NCBI RefSeq assembly: GCF_026212465.1
Contig: NC_080050.1
Location: 28,652,070 to 28,716,069 of the forward strand
DNA length: 64,000 bases
DNA from: Amaranthus tricolor
Lineage: Eukaryota > Streptophyta > Magnoliopsida > Caryophyllales > Amaranthaceae
Reading direction: 5' to 3'
Positions 36,233 through 47,979 of this stretch are shown here, piece after piece (the first letter of the stretch is position 1; each line of letters starts with the position of its first letter). The notes under the pieces were generated by a model. That model had not been told where the DNA came from, searched no databases, and worked only from the letters and a program-made list of their open reading frames with translations. The translations under genes were made by a program, and so were the position numbers.

Positions 36233-39200
36233 ATGATTGGAGCGGGGAAGATCAAACAATACACAAACGTTCTTGACAAACCATTAAGCAAAGGGAAACA
36301 AGAGGTGCTTTTATTTTCTATCTTAGAACATGACCTTTTTTTGTATCCCCTAATTTTGATTTCTTTATTCTGAATATATTATCACTCTCTCTTTTCGATT
36401 TTTTTTCAACTTGGTGTTCATTTGGTGAAATCTTAATTACTTACTTCCTCCGTCCCTCCTTATGTGTCCCATTTAGTTTGGTACACATGCCAATGCACTT
36501 ATTCAAGCTTTTATATCTCTAACTTAACATAATTAAACATTATAATAATGTGATATTTATAATCTTTACGTTGAGATGAATTGCACAAGATCTCACTTGA
36601 TTATTAGAGTACCATACAAATTAAGAGTGATAGGTGAAGATTGTCAAAAAATGGGACGCATAGGCTTGGACAGAGGGAGTGTTAGATAGTGGTCTCACAA
36701 TAACATCACAGTTCGATTGCCATTAAAGTGGCTCTTGCTTAAGCGGAGTAGGTAGGGGTCGGATGTAGACAACTTTAGCCTTTTATTAACAAAGATGTTG
36801 TTTCTGATTGACTTTGATTTAAAAAACACCATTTGGAGCTTCACTTGAATAAAAGGTGTACAAAATATAGCGAGCATTTTAAGTAGTCCATCACAATCCA
36901 AAACCGTAGAACTATAAATATTTGACGCCATTGGAAATGATAAAAATCTTCATTAACATATCTTTTCAATTTCTGTTATTTTAGGTATTTGAAATCATAT
37001 AATGGTTCATTCTACTCTTGCAGGTCAGCTTAAGTGCCTTCACCTTTTTGTTTTCTGAGCTTGTACAATATAATCAGACCCAGGTGGACAATATTGCTGA
37101 ACTAGAACGAAGGTGAAATGTTGCATAATACTTACTAATAGGTAGCCCTGTTTGTTTCTAACTTGCTTCAGGTGTGCTAAAGGATCATATAGTTGGTTGC
37201 CAAAACATCATTTTGTGACCTTTCTGCTGAAATTAAAAGTGTTACAGTTAACACTTAGCATTTCTGTTCCTTTAGCTTAACAATCCTGGTAAATCTTCGT
37301 GCAGGCTAGAGGATGCGGGATATGCTGTTGGAGCACGAGTTTTGGAACTTCTCTGTCACAGGGAAAAGGTGTTGCATGATTTCGCTGTACTTTTTGTTCT
37401 TGAATTTCATTAAGTGTTACGTTAATTTTATTTTGTCTTTCTCTAATTGCAAGATGCACCCTCCCTCCTCTATACCTTTCCCCATTATGACAACAAAAGA
37501 TCTCACATGGGACAAACTAATGGGACAAAAGAGCAATTAATACTCTTCTTATTCTCCAATGTAATTTCAATATTTTTAAAACTAACCAAGACTTGAAAAA
37601 ATAGACCAGAAAGAACTGAAGAGAATTGCTTAGTTTCCAGGTCAAGAATGTATTTTGTGGGTTTGGTTTCAAACCTAGGAAATGGATTTGGTCGTTAAAG
37701 GTGCTTATTTTGGAATCCGCATATACGTAGCTTCTTAACCCTTGTGAAGACTAGTGACTATGACCTACTCTCGTATGCTGAGATTTTTTTATCTTTCTCA
37801 TGATATGTAAATTAGACAAATGCATAGTCGCATTAACTGGGTATTTGTTGTCCCAACCTTGTGAGAAATGAATATCTGGTGCGACTAGACAGTGTCATAA
37901 GATTAAATCTTGTTGCTGTCTTTCTTAATTCAGTGTACTACTATCTATTTAGGTATTATTTATCTTTAAAATTTAATGTCAGTAGAGATAGAGTAGGGAT
38001 GGAAAAATGGGCGGGCAGGGGTATTATACCCATACAAGTAGAATTTTCATGCCCACGCCTGCTCACCTGGGTATGTATTCAAACCCATCCCCACTCACTA
38101 TACCTAAATAGGTATACCCATCATGAGTATACCCACCTTAAACGCGCTTCACATTCACTCTATGTTTGCGTTTTATGCGCTCCATATAATCGCAATTCCT
38201 TACAAATTTTATTTTTTGTTTGATTTATATAAACCTTGCTGTATAATAAGATAAAATCAACATCCTAGAATTTTTTGTCAAATAGTTTTTAATAAAAGTA
38301 TACAAAATTGATATGAACTCTCCTAGTACATTAATGCTTTTAATATGTGAATAATTGCAGGGAAACAGAAGGGAGACTCGCTTGCTTGGAATTCTATCTT
38401 TTGTACACAGCACTGTTTGGAAGGTGTTATTTGGGAAGGTTTGTATTTCTCATTATCTCATATAACCTTGAAGCTTGGAATCCTTTCTGATTTGAATGTG
38501 GTTGTGGTGTAAAATGGTTCTCCTTTGCTTAGAGTTCTTTGCCTAACGTATTGGGGGGGGTGGGGGAGTGGTGGTGGAGGATGCATATGACAACATTAAA
38601 TATAATAGAATGCTACATTGTTTTGGTATTTGTTTACTCACAGGTGTTCCTGTTTTGGTTCTGTAAAAGTTTTGCTTGTTTTGGTGATGTAGCTTATATT
38701 TTTTTTTTTGTAATTTTACTAAATGATAGACTGCAGTGTTCCCTGTTTGATTTGATAACCTCCTTTCAAATCATATTCTGCCAATTGGCAAATGTAAGGG
38801 GTGCATTTTCTTTTTTGCTAATCTAGCAAAAACGATTTGCAAATTAGGACCATACACCACGTTAGGTACCAAATTTGGTAGCACTTGACATGTGTTGATT
38901 TGCATCTTGTGGTTGTCACTACACATGATCAAAGTCCCAAGCTTATATAGTTGGTTCTATTTCATCTTATCTTCAAAATCTCCTAGTCCAAGCTCTTCTC
39001 CTTATCTTTATTTCAAATTATATTTTTACCTATTTAAGTAATGTTGGTTTGATGGAGATCATATAGAATTTTCATTTAGCCTTAGATGTAGGCCAAGATC
39101 AATACTAAATTTTCCAAGTGTTTCAAGATATTTATATACAATCATTGCCAGGGAGTTAGGTGAGCTAAGTGGTGCCATTTTTTTTAAATTTGATTTGTGC

Positions 39201-41109
39201 AATTGGCACCCAACATTTTATAGCAATATAGAATCAGTGATCATGGAGGACAGGCTTCTTTGTTTTGCATAAGTTTAATGGTTTAAGTATGACATGCATG
39301 TATTTTGTTGTAATGTTTCTTGTTTTCCAACTTTCTGCATTTTGTTTCATCAACGGTAGGTTGCTGACTCACTTGAGAAGGGAACTGAACATGAAGATGA
39401 ATATATGATCAGCGAGAAAGAGCTCCTCGTGAACAGGTACTATATGTATTTTTTTTCTGCTTATGAATTGTTCCATCTTTCTTGTGGTCCCTACATTAAT
39501 AATTTCTCTGGCGACTTCAGGTTTATATCTATACCAAAAGATATGGGAACATTCAACTGCGGTGCATTTGTTGCTGGTATAGTGAGGGTATGAAGTCCTT
39601 TGCTTATTTGATGACTAGTTTACTACAAATTGAAAACATTACTAACCTATTTTATCCAATGAAGGGTGTCTTGGACAATGCGGGTTTCCCAGCAGTTGTA
39701 ACTGCTCATTTTGTTCCAGTGGAAGGGCAGTTGCGGCCAAGAACCACTATCTTGATAAAGTTTGCTGACGAGGTACCTCTTCTGCTAATTCCCACTTTAC
39801 ATTTTTGCTCATTGTGCCATATAGGCACAGTTGATGAATCTAGTCCGCCTTTTCAAATAATCTTTTAAAAAATTTTGAAAGTGTTAATTACAATGCTCAA
39901 ATTCAAGTTGTTATACATATGGCATTGCTCACTCTTACAGCTGATCCATTGATATTTTTGTTTGGTTGATCTCTCTGTTTTCCTGACTCTGCTAGCTTGC
40001 CTGCTTTAGCTGTGCAAAAGAAAAGCTTGCTTGAGAAAAATGTCCTGCCTAGCTATATAGAAGTATCTTTTGTAAATCCATCTTCATGACGAGCACAACC
40101 AATCATTAGCTAAGTCTTGTAGAATATGTGGAGAGACTCTGTAGATATTCAAGTCTGGTGAAATCTCAATGCTTTCTGTTTGCCATTTAGTGGCCACTTC
40201 CTAGTTTAATAGAATTGTACTGTCATGTAGCATGATGGGTAATGATGAGTTCTATCGACCATCGTTGTGTGAGATTGTAGATTATGATGGCTAGTTTGAG
40301 AGTGATTTACACTACCACCATGATGGGTAAGATAGGGTTTTGAACAATCATTTTAGAGGGTTTTGGAGGAAATGGCTAAGTTGGGACTTAGGGAGTGATA
40401 AAATCACTACCCACCATTGATGATGAGGGAGTGGGATGGGATGGGGAAACGTGGAAAACAATAAAATCTCTTGATACCATGTAACTTTTTTAAGTGTTTA
40501 TTGTATTGATTGAATCAATGTAGGTAGTACAACTTAGAAATTTATGTAGGATTAGGAAGATTACATGAGATCACAAAATTACATCTTGGTGAATGAGATA
40601 TCTTAAGTAAGGAAACAAATGATTGTGAATTGATATTATAGTTATTAAGTATTATGGTTGATTGTCTCGTTAACAAGTTAGAGTATTTGTTAATGAATCC
40701 TAATTAATAAATTATTGTTAATTATGGTGATTGAAATTAATGCTTACTTTGCTCCTAATTTAAAAAAAATAATCACTTTGTTCCAATTACCCCCTTTGCC
40801 AAGGTTGTTATGCCTAGATGCATTTTTGAAGCCAAGCTCTTAACTATTGAACAATAGATATTCTTAAAATAATTAAGTTCACATTTATGATTACTATTTA
40901 AACGTCAAATGCCTTTCAGTTATTATTTTTGGGGTGTGTTATCATGTTGGATGGATAATTTTTTGGGTGATGCATAAGTCCTCCCATCTCTTTGCTGTTT
41001 GGGTGAGACAAGGTGCAAAATAACCAAGTGTCTTAGCATTATATACTTGATTCTGATGTGCATTATGCTCTTATCGTATATCTTACTCCTATTAGTATCG
41101 AACCAATGA

Positions 41110-41194
<85 letters not shown>

Positions 41195-41657
41195 CGTTGG
41201 AATTGGTTTTGTTTTTAAGATTAGTTCTAGAGATGTTTAGTAAATGGCTTTTCAGCCAGCTGACTTCTAAGCCAAAATGAAAAAGCTAACTTGATTGACT
41301 TTTTTAATTGGCTTTTGGCTTATTGATGCACTTTTTCTTTAATAAACTACCAACAATCAATAAATAATTTACCCAACATCTCCTTACAATTGATTTATCC
41401 AGCTGGCTTAAAAGCCAAACACTTCCAGTAGGTAAAACTAGCCCATTAAAAAAACCAATAGCCATTTGTCAAACACCCCCTTAGTATTGGTCAACTAAAA
41501 AATAATCTGTCACCGATGATCCCTCACATTGATTGTTTTGTTCATTTAGCGGACTCCATATGTTGAGATTGAAGCTTTGTTATTGTTGGTGTTGTGGCTT
41601 ACCCTGTTCCTTCCAATCTTGGTACAGGTACTCAAAAGGGAAGCAAGATTAGGCTGA
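36233..41657 (+). CDS. TRAPPC5: TRAPP complex subunit 5 (Trs31 homolog)
   Basis: Eight exons give 194 residues, the usual length of the family: 36233-36304, 37024-37112, 37305-37368, 38361-38438, 39360-39436, 39521-39587, 39665-39772 and 41628-41657. Diagnostic segments are [66 protein letters not shown] and [12 protein letters not shown]. Known role: a small core subunit of the TRAPP tethering complexes, which act as exchange factors for Rab/Ypt1-type GTPases in ER-Golgi and Golgi traffic. All junctions keep frame. The last exon holds only nine sense codons. Introns are long for such a short protein; intron 7 (1.86 kb) includes a TA microsatellite. The ATG at 36233 opens a short N-terminal arm as in orthologs. 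Confidence 0.95.
36444..36680. mobile_element. Stowaway-like MITE in TRAPPC5 intron 1
   Basis: The left end is CTTCCTCCGTCCCTCCTTAT, followed by GTGTCCCATTT. The reversed right end is CACTCCCTCTGTCCAAGCCT, followed by ATGCGTCCCATTT. Terminal inverted repeats of about 32 bases with several mismatches enclose AT-rich DNA. TA lies next to both ends. It has no ORF. Confidence 0.72.
37997..38180. repeat. GGGTAT/ATACCC-rich repeat in TRAPPC5 intron 3
   Basis: It begins AGGGATGGAAAAATGGGCGG and carries several GGGTAT and ATACCC motifs in both orientations (TATACCCATAC, TGGGTATG, GGTATACCC). It resembles the plant hAT-like MITEs that begin TAGGGATGGCAATGGG. The right terminus and target duplication were not found. 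Confidence 0.4.
41111..41191. repeat. TA dinucleotide microsatellite
   Basis: An uninterrupted alternating AT run of about 80 bases lies in intron 7 of the TRAPPC5 gene. It is likely highly length-polymorphic. The apparent Ile-Tyr ORF across it is an artefact of the repeat. Confidence 0.95.
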
Positions 41658-42330
41658 TCTCTGCAGGGTCATCAAAACTGTTAGAAGAGGAAGATGTGGA
41701 AGAAGTTAGTATTTATCTGTTATAGGTAAAGGAACATTCTTAGAGAGAAAATATTTAGTAGTATGCTTGAACAGTTGAACCTCTTCAGGAGTGTTTTCAG
41801 CTCCTGGGAAGCTGATATTTAACCTCCAATATTTCTGTAATTCATTTAATTATAACGATGTTCAACCTTTGTTTACCACGGCATCCCAACTAGCTCAGTC
41901 GATCACACTTTTTCAGATCTGTTTTGACAGATCGAGGAACTATTAAGATTATCCCGAGTCATGTCAATTGCGAGAGTAGTGATGCCGTGGATTACCTCTA
42001 TGGAACTGTAAGAATGAAATTGTTTCTACTCAACACTCGATATCGAAGCTTTATACAAACCAGCTTTGTAGGTTAATTGTCGTCAATCGGAAACTTGTTG
42101 CCTGCACCAAATGATGTGCAGTTGATCATTTCTGTCTATTACTACTAAGTATTTTAAAAGGTTTTAAGACTTCCATTTGTCCAATATAATTTGCATTCAA
42201 TATTTACTTTTCTTCTATGTTTGTCCCACTTATTTTGCACGATTGTGTAATAATCGTCTTTTAAGTGTCCTTTACTATTTCTTGCTAATTTTCAGTATCA
42301 TCTATTTGTTTCTTCATTAAAATTTGTACA
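41658..42330. other. 3' UTR of TRAPPC5 and intergenic sequence
   Basis: The 3' UTR probably runs from 41658 to about 41850. Nothing with coding character lies beyond it before the solo LTR. Confidence 0.5.
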
Positions 42331-43017
42331 TGTTGGAGTTTTGGTGTGACTTTGAGTACACCAATGGTGTATGATGAAGTTGGTGGTGTGTGGATGTGTG
42401 TATGTGTGTGTATGATGATGCGGGAGTCATTATAGACTTTCTGATGAGCCGCTCGACCCACACTGTGGCATGCTCAACCGAGCCAGTTGGCTCAACCAGA
42501 TCAGTGAGCATTTTGATCTGCTGCTCGACTGGAATACAAACCGCTCGACCAAGGCCATTTCGCTCGACCGGTCGAGCGAGGGTCCAGAATGCACTCTGTT
42601 TTCTTGCGCGATAAGTTTTACGGGAATGTTTTAATGAAGGCCTTTGCCCAACCATTGGTATACGGCTACTACTATAAATAGGAGTCTCATATACTCACTT
42701 CAATGTTGATTCAAACCCTAGCTAAACACAAACCCATCTTCTTTATCTTCTCTAAGTGTAATACTTCTTTGTAAGAGTTCTTGAGAACTCTATTGTTTCT
42801 TCACATAATCAAGCAAGCTAACCACCACCGAGGACGTAGCCCACATTGGGGTGAACCTCGTAAATCTTGTGTCTTTGATTTTGCTTTCTTTCTTATTGTT
42901 TCTCATTGCTTATTATTGAAGTGTTGTTTACTTGCATTGAACATCCTTGTCATTGGTCTTGGGTGTATTCTAGGGATAAAGATTGAAACTTTAGACCCTA
43001 ATGTGTTTGTTTTATCA
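42331..43017 (+). mobile_element. Solo LTR, Ty1-copia type (687 bp)
   Basis: It begins TGTTGGAGTTTTGG and ends GTTTTATCA. GTACA is found directly on both sides (42326-42330 and 43018-43022), giving a clean 5-bp target duplication. Internal LTR landmarks are TCGAGC/GCTCGA clusters (42450-42585), CTATAAATAGG near 42672, and GAGGACGTAGCCCACATTGG followed by GTGAACCTCG near 42829-42860, a block I recall from plant copia LTRs. No internal region is present, so this is a recombination-derived solo LTR. Confidence 0.82.
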
Positions 43018-44055
43018 GTACATCATATGAATCGAAGAGAGTATTTTATAAGATTGCTTGTATAAGTTATTATTAGTCTGTATTTTATAATTAAAAGTTT
43101 GATTTAGCAAGCAAAAGTGAAGTCAAAATGTGGAGCACTAATGATTGATTATGTATTTTCTTTGCCCCACTAAATTTACATTTTTGATATTCGATAGGAA
43201 ATTAAGAAAAATAAATTTACCTGTATTTTATAGAAAAATGAGAGAAATATATAAATATGATGAAATGAAAATATTAGTTATAAACAAATATAAAAGTGAT
43301 TAAATTTAATTAAATGTGTATAATAAAGGAAAGTGGGAAAATTTCTAGACACATTGGTAATATATTTAGAATTATTATCCAATAATTAAATCCACACCAA
43401 TAATGATTATATCAATTGAAAAAAGGGTGGGATGAGGTTGATGTGGTAGACAATGGTTGGTCGGTTTATTAAGAGTAGAAAACAAATAAATAAAGCCGTT
43501 CAGGTTGTTGGATGAGACATGACAACAACAACCAAAAATTACTAGTATTTCTATTCTATTTCTATATTCTTTCTGAATTTTGAGTAGTGAACGGGTCAAT
43601 TGCCAACCCGTTACCCGCCCATCAAAACTCATACATAGGCCTACAAAAGCTAATTTAATCCGCTGATTCGATCTGAACTTTTTTGAAAATAAATGAATTT
43701 GAGTTATTTTTGATCCAATTAATTTCAAATTTATTTATTTTCGATTAGGGGTCGGGCTAGCAGGTCAAATCAACTTTAAACAAGCCTAAAGCCTACTCAT
43801 ACCGAAATCAGGTAAATTGGTATTTTACGAGAAAATAGAAGAAATAGTGATATGTTAGTTCTAATCAAAAATAGAAATTATGATAAATTTAGTAAGACAG
43901 ACTGAGAGGGGGCAAATTTGAGGTAAAATAGGCCAATTCAGTTGAAACATTCTCTGGAAACTATAATCATAATCATATTTTGAGCGAGAGCGAGTATTAA
44001 CGAGATTATAGTGATTCAATTACCAAAACGAGTTGTATAGTTATCTAAGAATTAT
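43018..44055. other. Intergenic sequence
   Basis: This is AT-rich non-coding DNA. A stretch at about 43580-43760 with AACGGGTCAATTG, ACCCGTTACCCGCCC and GGTCGGGCTAGC is reminiscent of the CGGGT-rich hAT-like MITEs, but no termini were resolved. No gene was seen. Confidence 0.45.
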
Positions 44056-44108
44056 TGGCAGCTTCTGGAATCCTATTGTTCCTCCGTCTAGCCTCTCACT
44101 TTTCTCAT
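44056..44108 (+). other. Probable 5' UTR exon of the 45836 gene
   Basis: A C/T-rich stretch (44056-44108) ends in CTCATT followed by the strong donor GTAAGT at 44109. The matching acceptor TTCATTGCAG ends at 45719, about 117 bases before the start codon of the small gene. The intervening 1.6 kb, including a copia relic, would then be a 5' UTR intron. This is inferred from splice signals only. Confidence 0.45.
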
Positions 44109-44161
44109 TGTAAGTTCTCTTCTCATTCTTTTTTCACTTTTATCTAATATTCAAGCTTCTA

Positions 44162-44163
<2 letters not shown>

Positions 44164-44201
<38 letters not shown>

Positions 44202-44204
44202 TTT
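44164..44204. repeat. ATT trinucleotide microsatellite
   Basis: About a dozen ATT units are followed by a T-run to about 44215. It sits just inside the proposed 5' UTR intron of the next gene. Confidence 0.9.
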
Positions 44205-44569
44205 TTTTTTTTTGTTACCAATTGTTAATCATGCACGTTGATGAAAATTAGTGTGCACTATAAGTCATTGGAGCCCTTCTCCATTCCATTGCGTTTTGGG
44301 TGGTATCTTCTTGGACTTACGACGTTAAATAAAAAAAAAAGGTAATCTAAAAAAGTTTCATTAAAACATATGAATCTAGAAAAATCTAACGAAACAAAAT
44401 TTAGATATTCTAAAAATGTATTGAGTATTGATTAAGATGTACAGTATTCTAGATGCATAGTGATTAGGTTGCAACCGATATAGTTGTAAATACTTATGAA
44501 CATGTGCATCTCGTATTTTCCTGATTACAAGCTAATATTAACAATAAATTCAGCCTAATTTAACAAATA

Positions 44570-45390
44570 TATAATAGTTTTAGCAAGAATAATGTAACAA
44601 TAAAGTAGCAATGCTAGAAGCCCTTGGATTGCAGCCCTTGAATAGAGCCAACTGCTCAAGATCATGGAAGATCATGAGTAGTTGTGGTTTTCTTAACATG
44701 CCCCCGCAAAATGGACGCCCGTTTGGAAAGTCTAATCTTGATAAGTAGCATATGCATGTCATGGTGTAGGGATTTGGTGAGCGTATCTGCAAGCTGATCA
44801 TCTTGGTGCACAGTGAAAACACACAATTTACTGACTGTTTGAGCAACTGAGGATAAGTTTTGATAAGTTTAAGCCAAGGGTAGTTGTTCCTTTGAGATAA
44901 CGCCCAATGGGCGGTTAGTGGGTTTATTCATGAATTGCGAGAGCTTGCTAACAGCATACTCAATGTCAATGCGAGTAAGAGCAAGGTACTTAAGACTGGT
45001 GAATCTTAGGGAAAGAAGATAAGTGTGCATCTCTGTGTACCATACACGAGGAGCTTTCTTGAGGCCATCGATGGCTTTGCGAAGGTGACAAAAATGGTGA
45101 TTGGTTGGGGTATTTTTGATCAACGAAAGTGCCTTGCAAGAAGGCATCATTAATGTCGAGTTGTGTTAGATTCCACCAATTAGTGACAACAAGGGATAGA
45201 ATAATACAAACCGTTGAAGATTTGATTACATGACTAAAGGCTTCAAAGTAGTCTAGGCTAGGGAATTGATATCAACTATGGCCACAAGGCGAGCCTGGTA
45301 GCGTTCAATGGGGCCGTCAGGTTTGTAGTTGATGTTGTGTACCTTTTGAACCTCGCCTAAATAGGAACTACTAATGGCTTTGGGGTTGTA
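44570..45390 (-). mobile_element. Antisense Ty1-copia pol relic with LTR start
   Basis: Read on the minus strand, conserved copia reverse transcriptase pieces appear in order: YKPDGPIERYQARLVA (about 45.29-45.34 kb), QLDINDAFLQG (about 45.14-45.16 kb), GLKKAPRVWY (about 45.04-45.07 kb), LKYLALTRIDIEYAVSKLSQ (about 44.93-45.00 kb) and the RNase H end DDQLADTLTKSL (44771-44803). The gap between the last two RT pieces is far shorter than in intact elements, so there are internal deletions plus frameshifts. A G-rich tract GCGGGGGCA next to TGTTAAG at about 44700 looks like the polypurine tract and 3' LTR start. The copy is non-functional. Confidence 0.85.
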
Positions 45391-45835
45391 GAACGTTTTT
45401 GTTTTTATTGAATATAAATATTGGCTCTAAAATGGGTGTTTTTCATCCCCATATTAGAAAATACTTGATAATCAATACTATTCTCTGGGTCTAATAAGTT
45501 TTCCTTCATTTCAGATTTAAGTGATGTCAACTGACCTCAGTGACATCACGCAGCATCCGCCCCTAGTTGTACTACAATAATGCTTTTAGTTCTCATATTA
45601 ATTAAAATGGAAGATTAAATTACATCATGTCGTTATACTTGTAGTAGAAGTGTTTGTGCTTATCTATTCTAACCATTTCTTTATGCTAATATACTTCCAT
45701 TCACTATAATTCATTGCAGGATTTCAAACACACCAAATCTTGAATCCCAAAAGTGGGTTATTGCATAATTTGGGTGATTAAAAGCATAATCAATCAACAG
45801 TTCTTGTATGAAAACATCTTGACATTGTATATAAT

Positions 45836-46207
45836 ATGGGTTCTAAAGATGGAAGTGTAGGGTGGAGTGTATTTGACACTATAAAATTTCTTCCCGCAAC
45901 CCCAGATGCACTCATGGCAGAGATAAATGCAGCCATAGCTGCTTTAGAATATGCACAGGCTTCCACACAACTCGCTCCTCGAGCTAAGAGCAGCAACTCG
46001 GTTCCATGTTCAGTTTATGATGCCGAGATTGCAGAGGAAGCTTACAAGCTGGGATGTATTGCATTATCTGAGGGTAAGCTTGATGAAGGCCTTCAATCTT
46101 TGAACATTTCTATATCTAAATGCCCACCTCAACAAATTGATGTTATTGCCAAAATACAGTCCCTAATCTCTTTTACAGCCCAACAATTTAAGATGTCTTC
46201 TAAATGA
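45836..46207 (+). CDS. Small conserved-looking plant protein with TPR-like helical repeat
   Basis: A single coding exon of 123 residues starts MGSKDGSVGW. The N-terminal part contains FDTIKFLPATPDALMAEI and a helix with Ala-rich pattern. The C-terminal half (EEAYKLGCIALSEGKLDEGL, then LNISISKCPP) has the spacing of a TPR-like helix pair. I recall similar short uncharacterised plant proteins but no assigned function. The ATG at 45836 is the first in frame after the probable 5' UTR acceptor at 45719. The TAA-TGA region downstream is the 3' UTR. There is no signal peptide or membrane segment, so a soluble protein is inferred. Confidence 0.78.
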   Translation: MGSKDGSVGWSVFDTIKFLPATPDALMAEINAAIAALEYAQASTQLAPRAKSSNSVPCSVYDAEIAEEAYKLGCIALSEGKLDEGLQSLNISISKCPPQQIDVIAKIQSLISFTAQQFKMSSK

Positions 46208-46649
46208 CTATATTAGTCGCTTTCCTTTGTCCACTTCTTGGAGGGGCACCGGTAATCTGGTATGATCTGTCTGCTATCCTCCTCCCACCAGATCATGACT
46301 TGTGCGGGATACTGGGTTGTTGACTTTGACTCTGATTTTGAGTCACTTTCCCATTGACAGTGTGTGCTCTTTGATGCTTCTTTTAACAGTTGAGTTTGAA
46401 AATTGTGTTTGTAATACTACTCATTTTTACTCACATTTTGTCTATTTACAGTACACCATTTTTCCCATTAGCTTATACTCTCAGTCACCTAAAGATATCG
46501 CCCCAAACTTCTTGATCTGAGAGCTTTTACAAAGTTTCGGGGCAATCTTAAAGGGGCGGAAGGAGTTGTGAAATCTATTAGCAACTTCTATTCATGCCAT
46601 ATACGATAGTCTAACCGTTAGACCATGTAAACTTTTTCGAAAATTCTTA

Positions 46650-46786
46650 AATGAGACAGTTTCATGGTGAGACCGTCTCTATTAGGTTGATCCATGTATT
46701 TACAATTAAGTGATCAATTATAGAATTGAGCTAATTATATGGGTCCATCTCATGGTGTGATGGTTTCATACAAGACGAGCTGAAAC
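46650..46786. repeat. GAGACGGTCTC-family short repeat, copy 1
   Basis: It begins ATGAGACAGTTTCATGGTGA and GACCGTCTC, and ends TTTCATACAAGACGAGCTGA. The middle is AT-rich with GAGCTAATTATAT. Copy 2 at 47829-47979 has the same order of blocks, including the identical ACAAGACGAGCTGAA end. It is likely a MITE or SINE-like family; class unknown. Confidence 0.6.
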
Positions 46787-47140
46787 TTTTTACGTTGTTT
46801 ATTTCAGGAGTTTTGTGCAGCTATTGATAAGGCTCAATTTAACACTTTTTTGTGCAGTTACTGAGATCACTTTGTATATCACATTTATGAAGCTCACCAA
46901 CAAGTTATACCTTAACACAGTTGAATGAAAAGTGTTGATGAATCAAATGCTCTTGAGATTTAGGGTTCATAACTGTAAAACTTTTTGATCATCTTATTCA
47001 ATGTATTCCGCTCATAGAAATTATGTTCAAGGTTAGAGGAAGGATGGAAGACGGCAAACCATGTTGTTTGATGGAAGACTCAAGGAAAATGAATATTTTC
47101 AAGCTAGTTGATTTACTAAAATATGAATGTCATGTTGTTT

Positions 47141-47280
47141 TAAGTATTATATGTTTTAAAATTGATTTTATGCTTTTTAGATAAAAAGTGCATCTTGCTT
47201 GCAAAAAGCTTGCGCCTTTGCCCTATGTTTTGCGCCCAAGCTCTAAGGACCTTTTGAGTGCGATCTCGTGGTTTTTTGAA
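47141..47280 (-). repeat. Partial copy of the 54-kb hAT-like element
   Basis: The stretch TAAGTATTATATGTTTTAAA, then ATTGATTTTATGCTTTTTAG, then TTGCGCC and GACCTTTTGAG follows the reverse complement of 54345-54200 block by block. Only one terminal part is present. Confidence 0.6.
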
Positions 47281-47828
47281 CTGAGATTGAATTAAGATTG
47301 GAAAATATCAGGTTGAATACTTGCACTTTGCAGATACGTTTACTAATATATGCTAGCTTGCCCATTAACAATGCAAGTTTGGGAGAAGTTGTAGATTAGT
47401 GTCGAGTAATCAATTCAACTAAAAGCTTAAGCTGATGGTTGAGACCCAAAATATGTTATATACTCTAACACGTTCTTTTACATGAGAGCCCTTTGAGCTA
47501 GAAGTGTAGATGCAAGATAGACCTTTTTCATACTTGGCGCTGAATATTTTACTTTAAATAAAGGGTGGTTAAGATTTAAACCCGTGAGTCTGTAACCTCT
47601 TGACTGGAAATGAAGTATCATTAGATAAAGGGGAAGTTTGTTTTCTAGAACTACAAGTGATTGGCAGCTTCATGGTGTCAAATTCCAATGAACTGTTGGT
47701 TCTGATACTAATCATCAACTAAAAAAAATTAATTTTAATAATCATACATATATTCTAGAAGTTTAAAATCTAAGGGGGAGGGAATTCGCAATTTAGTGCA
47801 CTCAACAATTTCCTTCCCTACAAAAGAA

Positions 47829-47979
47829 ATGAGACGGTCTCATGGTAAGACCATCTTATTGGGCAGATTCGTGTATATTTAGTTTTCTAAAGTGATTATT
47901 TATAATTTTAAAGTAATAAATTAGAAAAATAAGCTAATTATATAAGTATGTGAGACAGTCTCATACAAGACGAGCTGAA
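47829..47979. repeat. GAGACGGTCTC-family short repeat, copy 2
   Basis: It begins ATGAGACGGTCTCATGGTAA and GACCATCTTATT, and ends TCTCATACAAGACGAGCTGA. It shares TAAGCTAATTATATAAG-type interior with copy 1. It has no ORF. Confidence 0.6.

Noticed and set aside
41058..41240. ORF of alternating Ile-Tyr
   Set aside because: It is a translation of the TA microsatellite.
42441..42480. Hammerhead-ribozyme-like CTGATGAG
   Set aside because: No GAAA core partner or matching stems follow. The motif sits by chance in the TCGAGC-rich LTR region.
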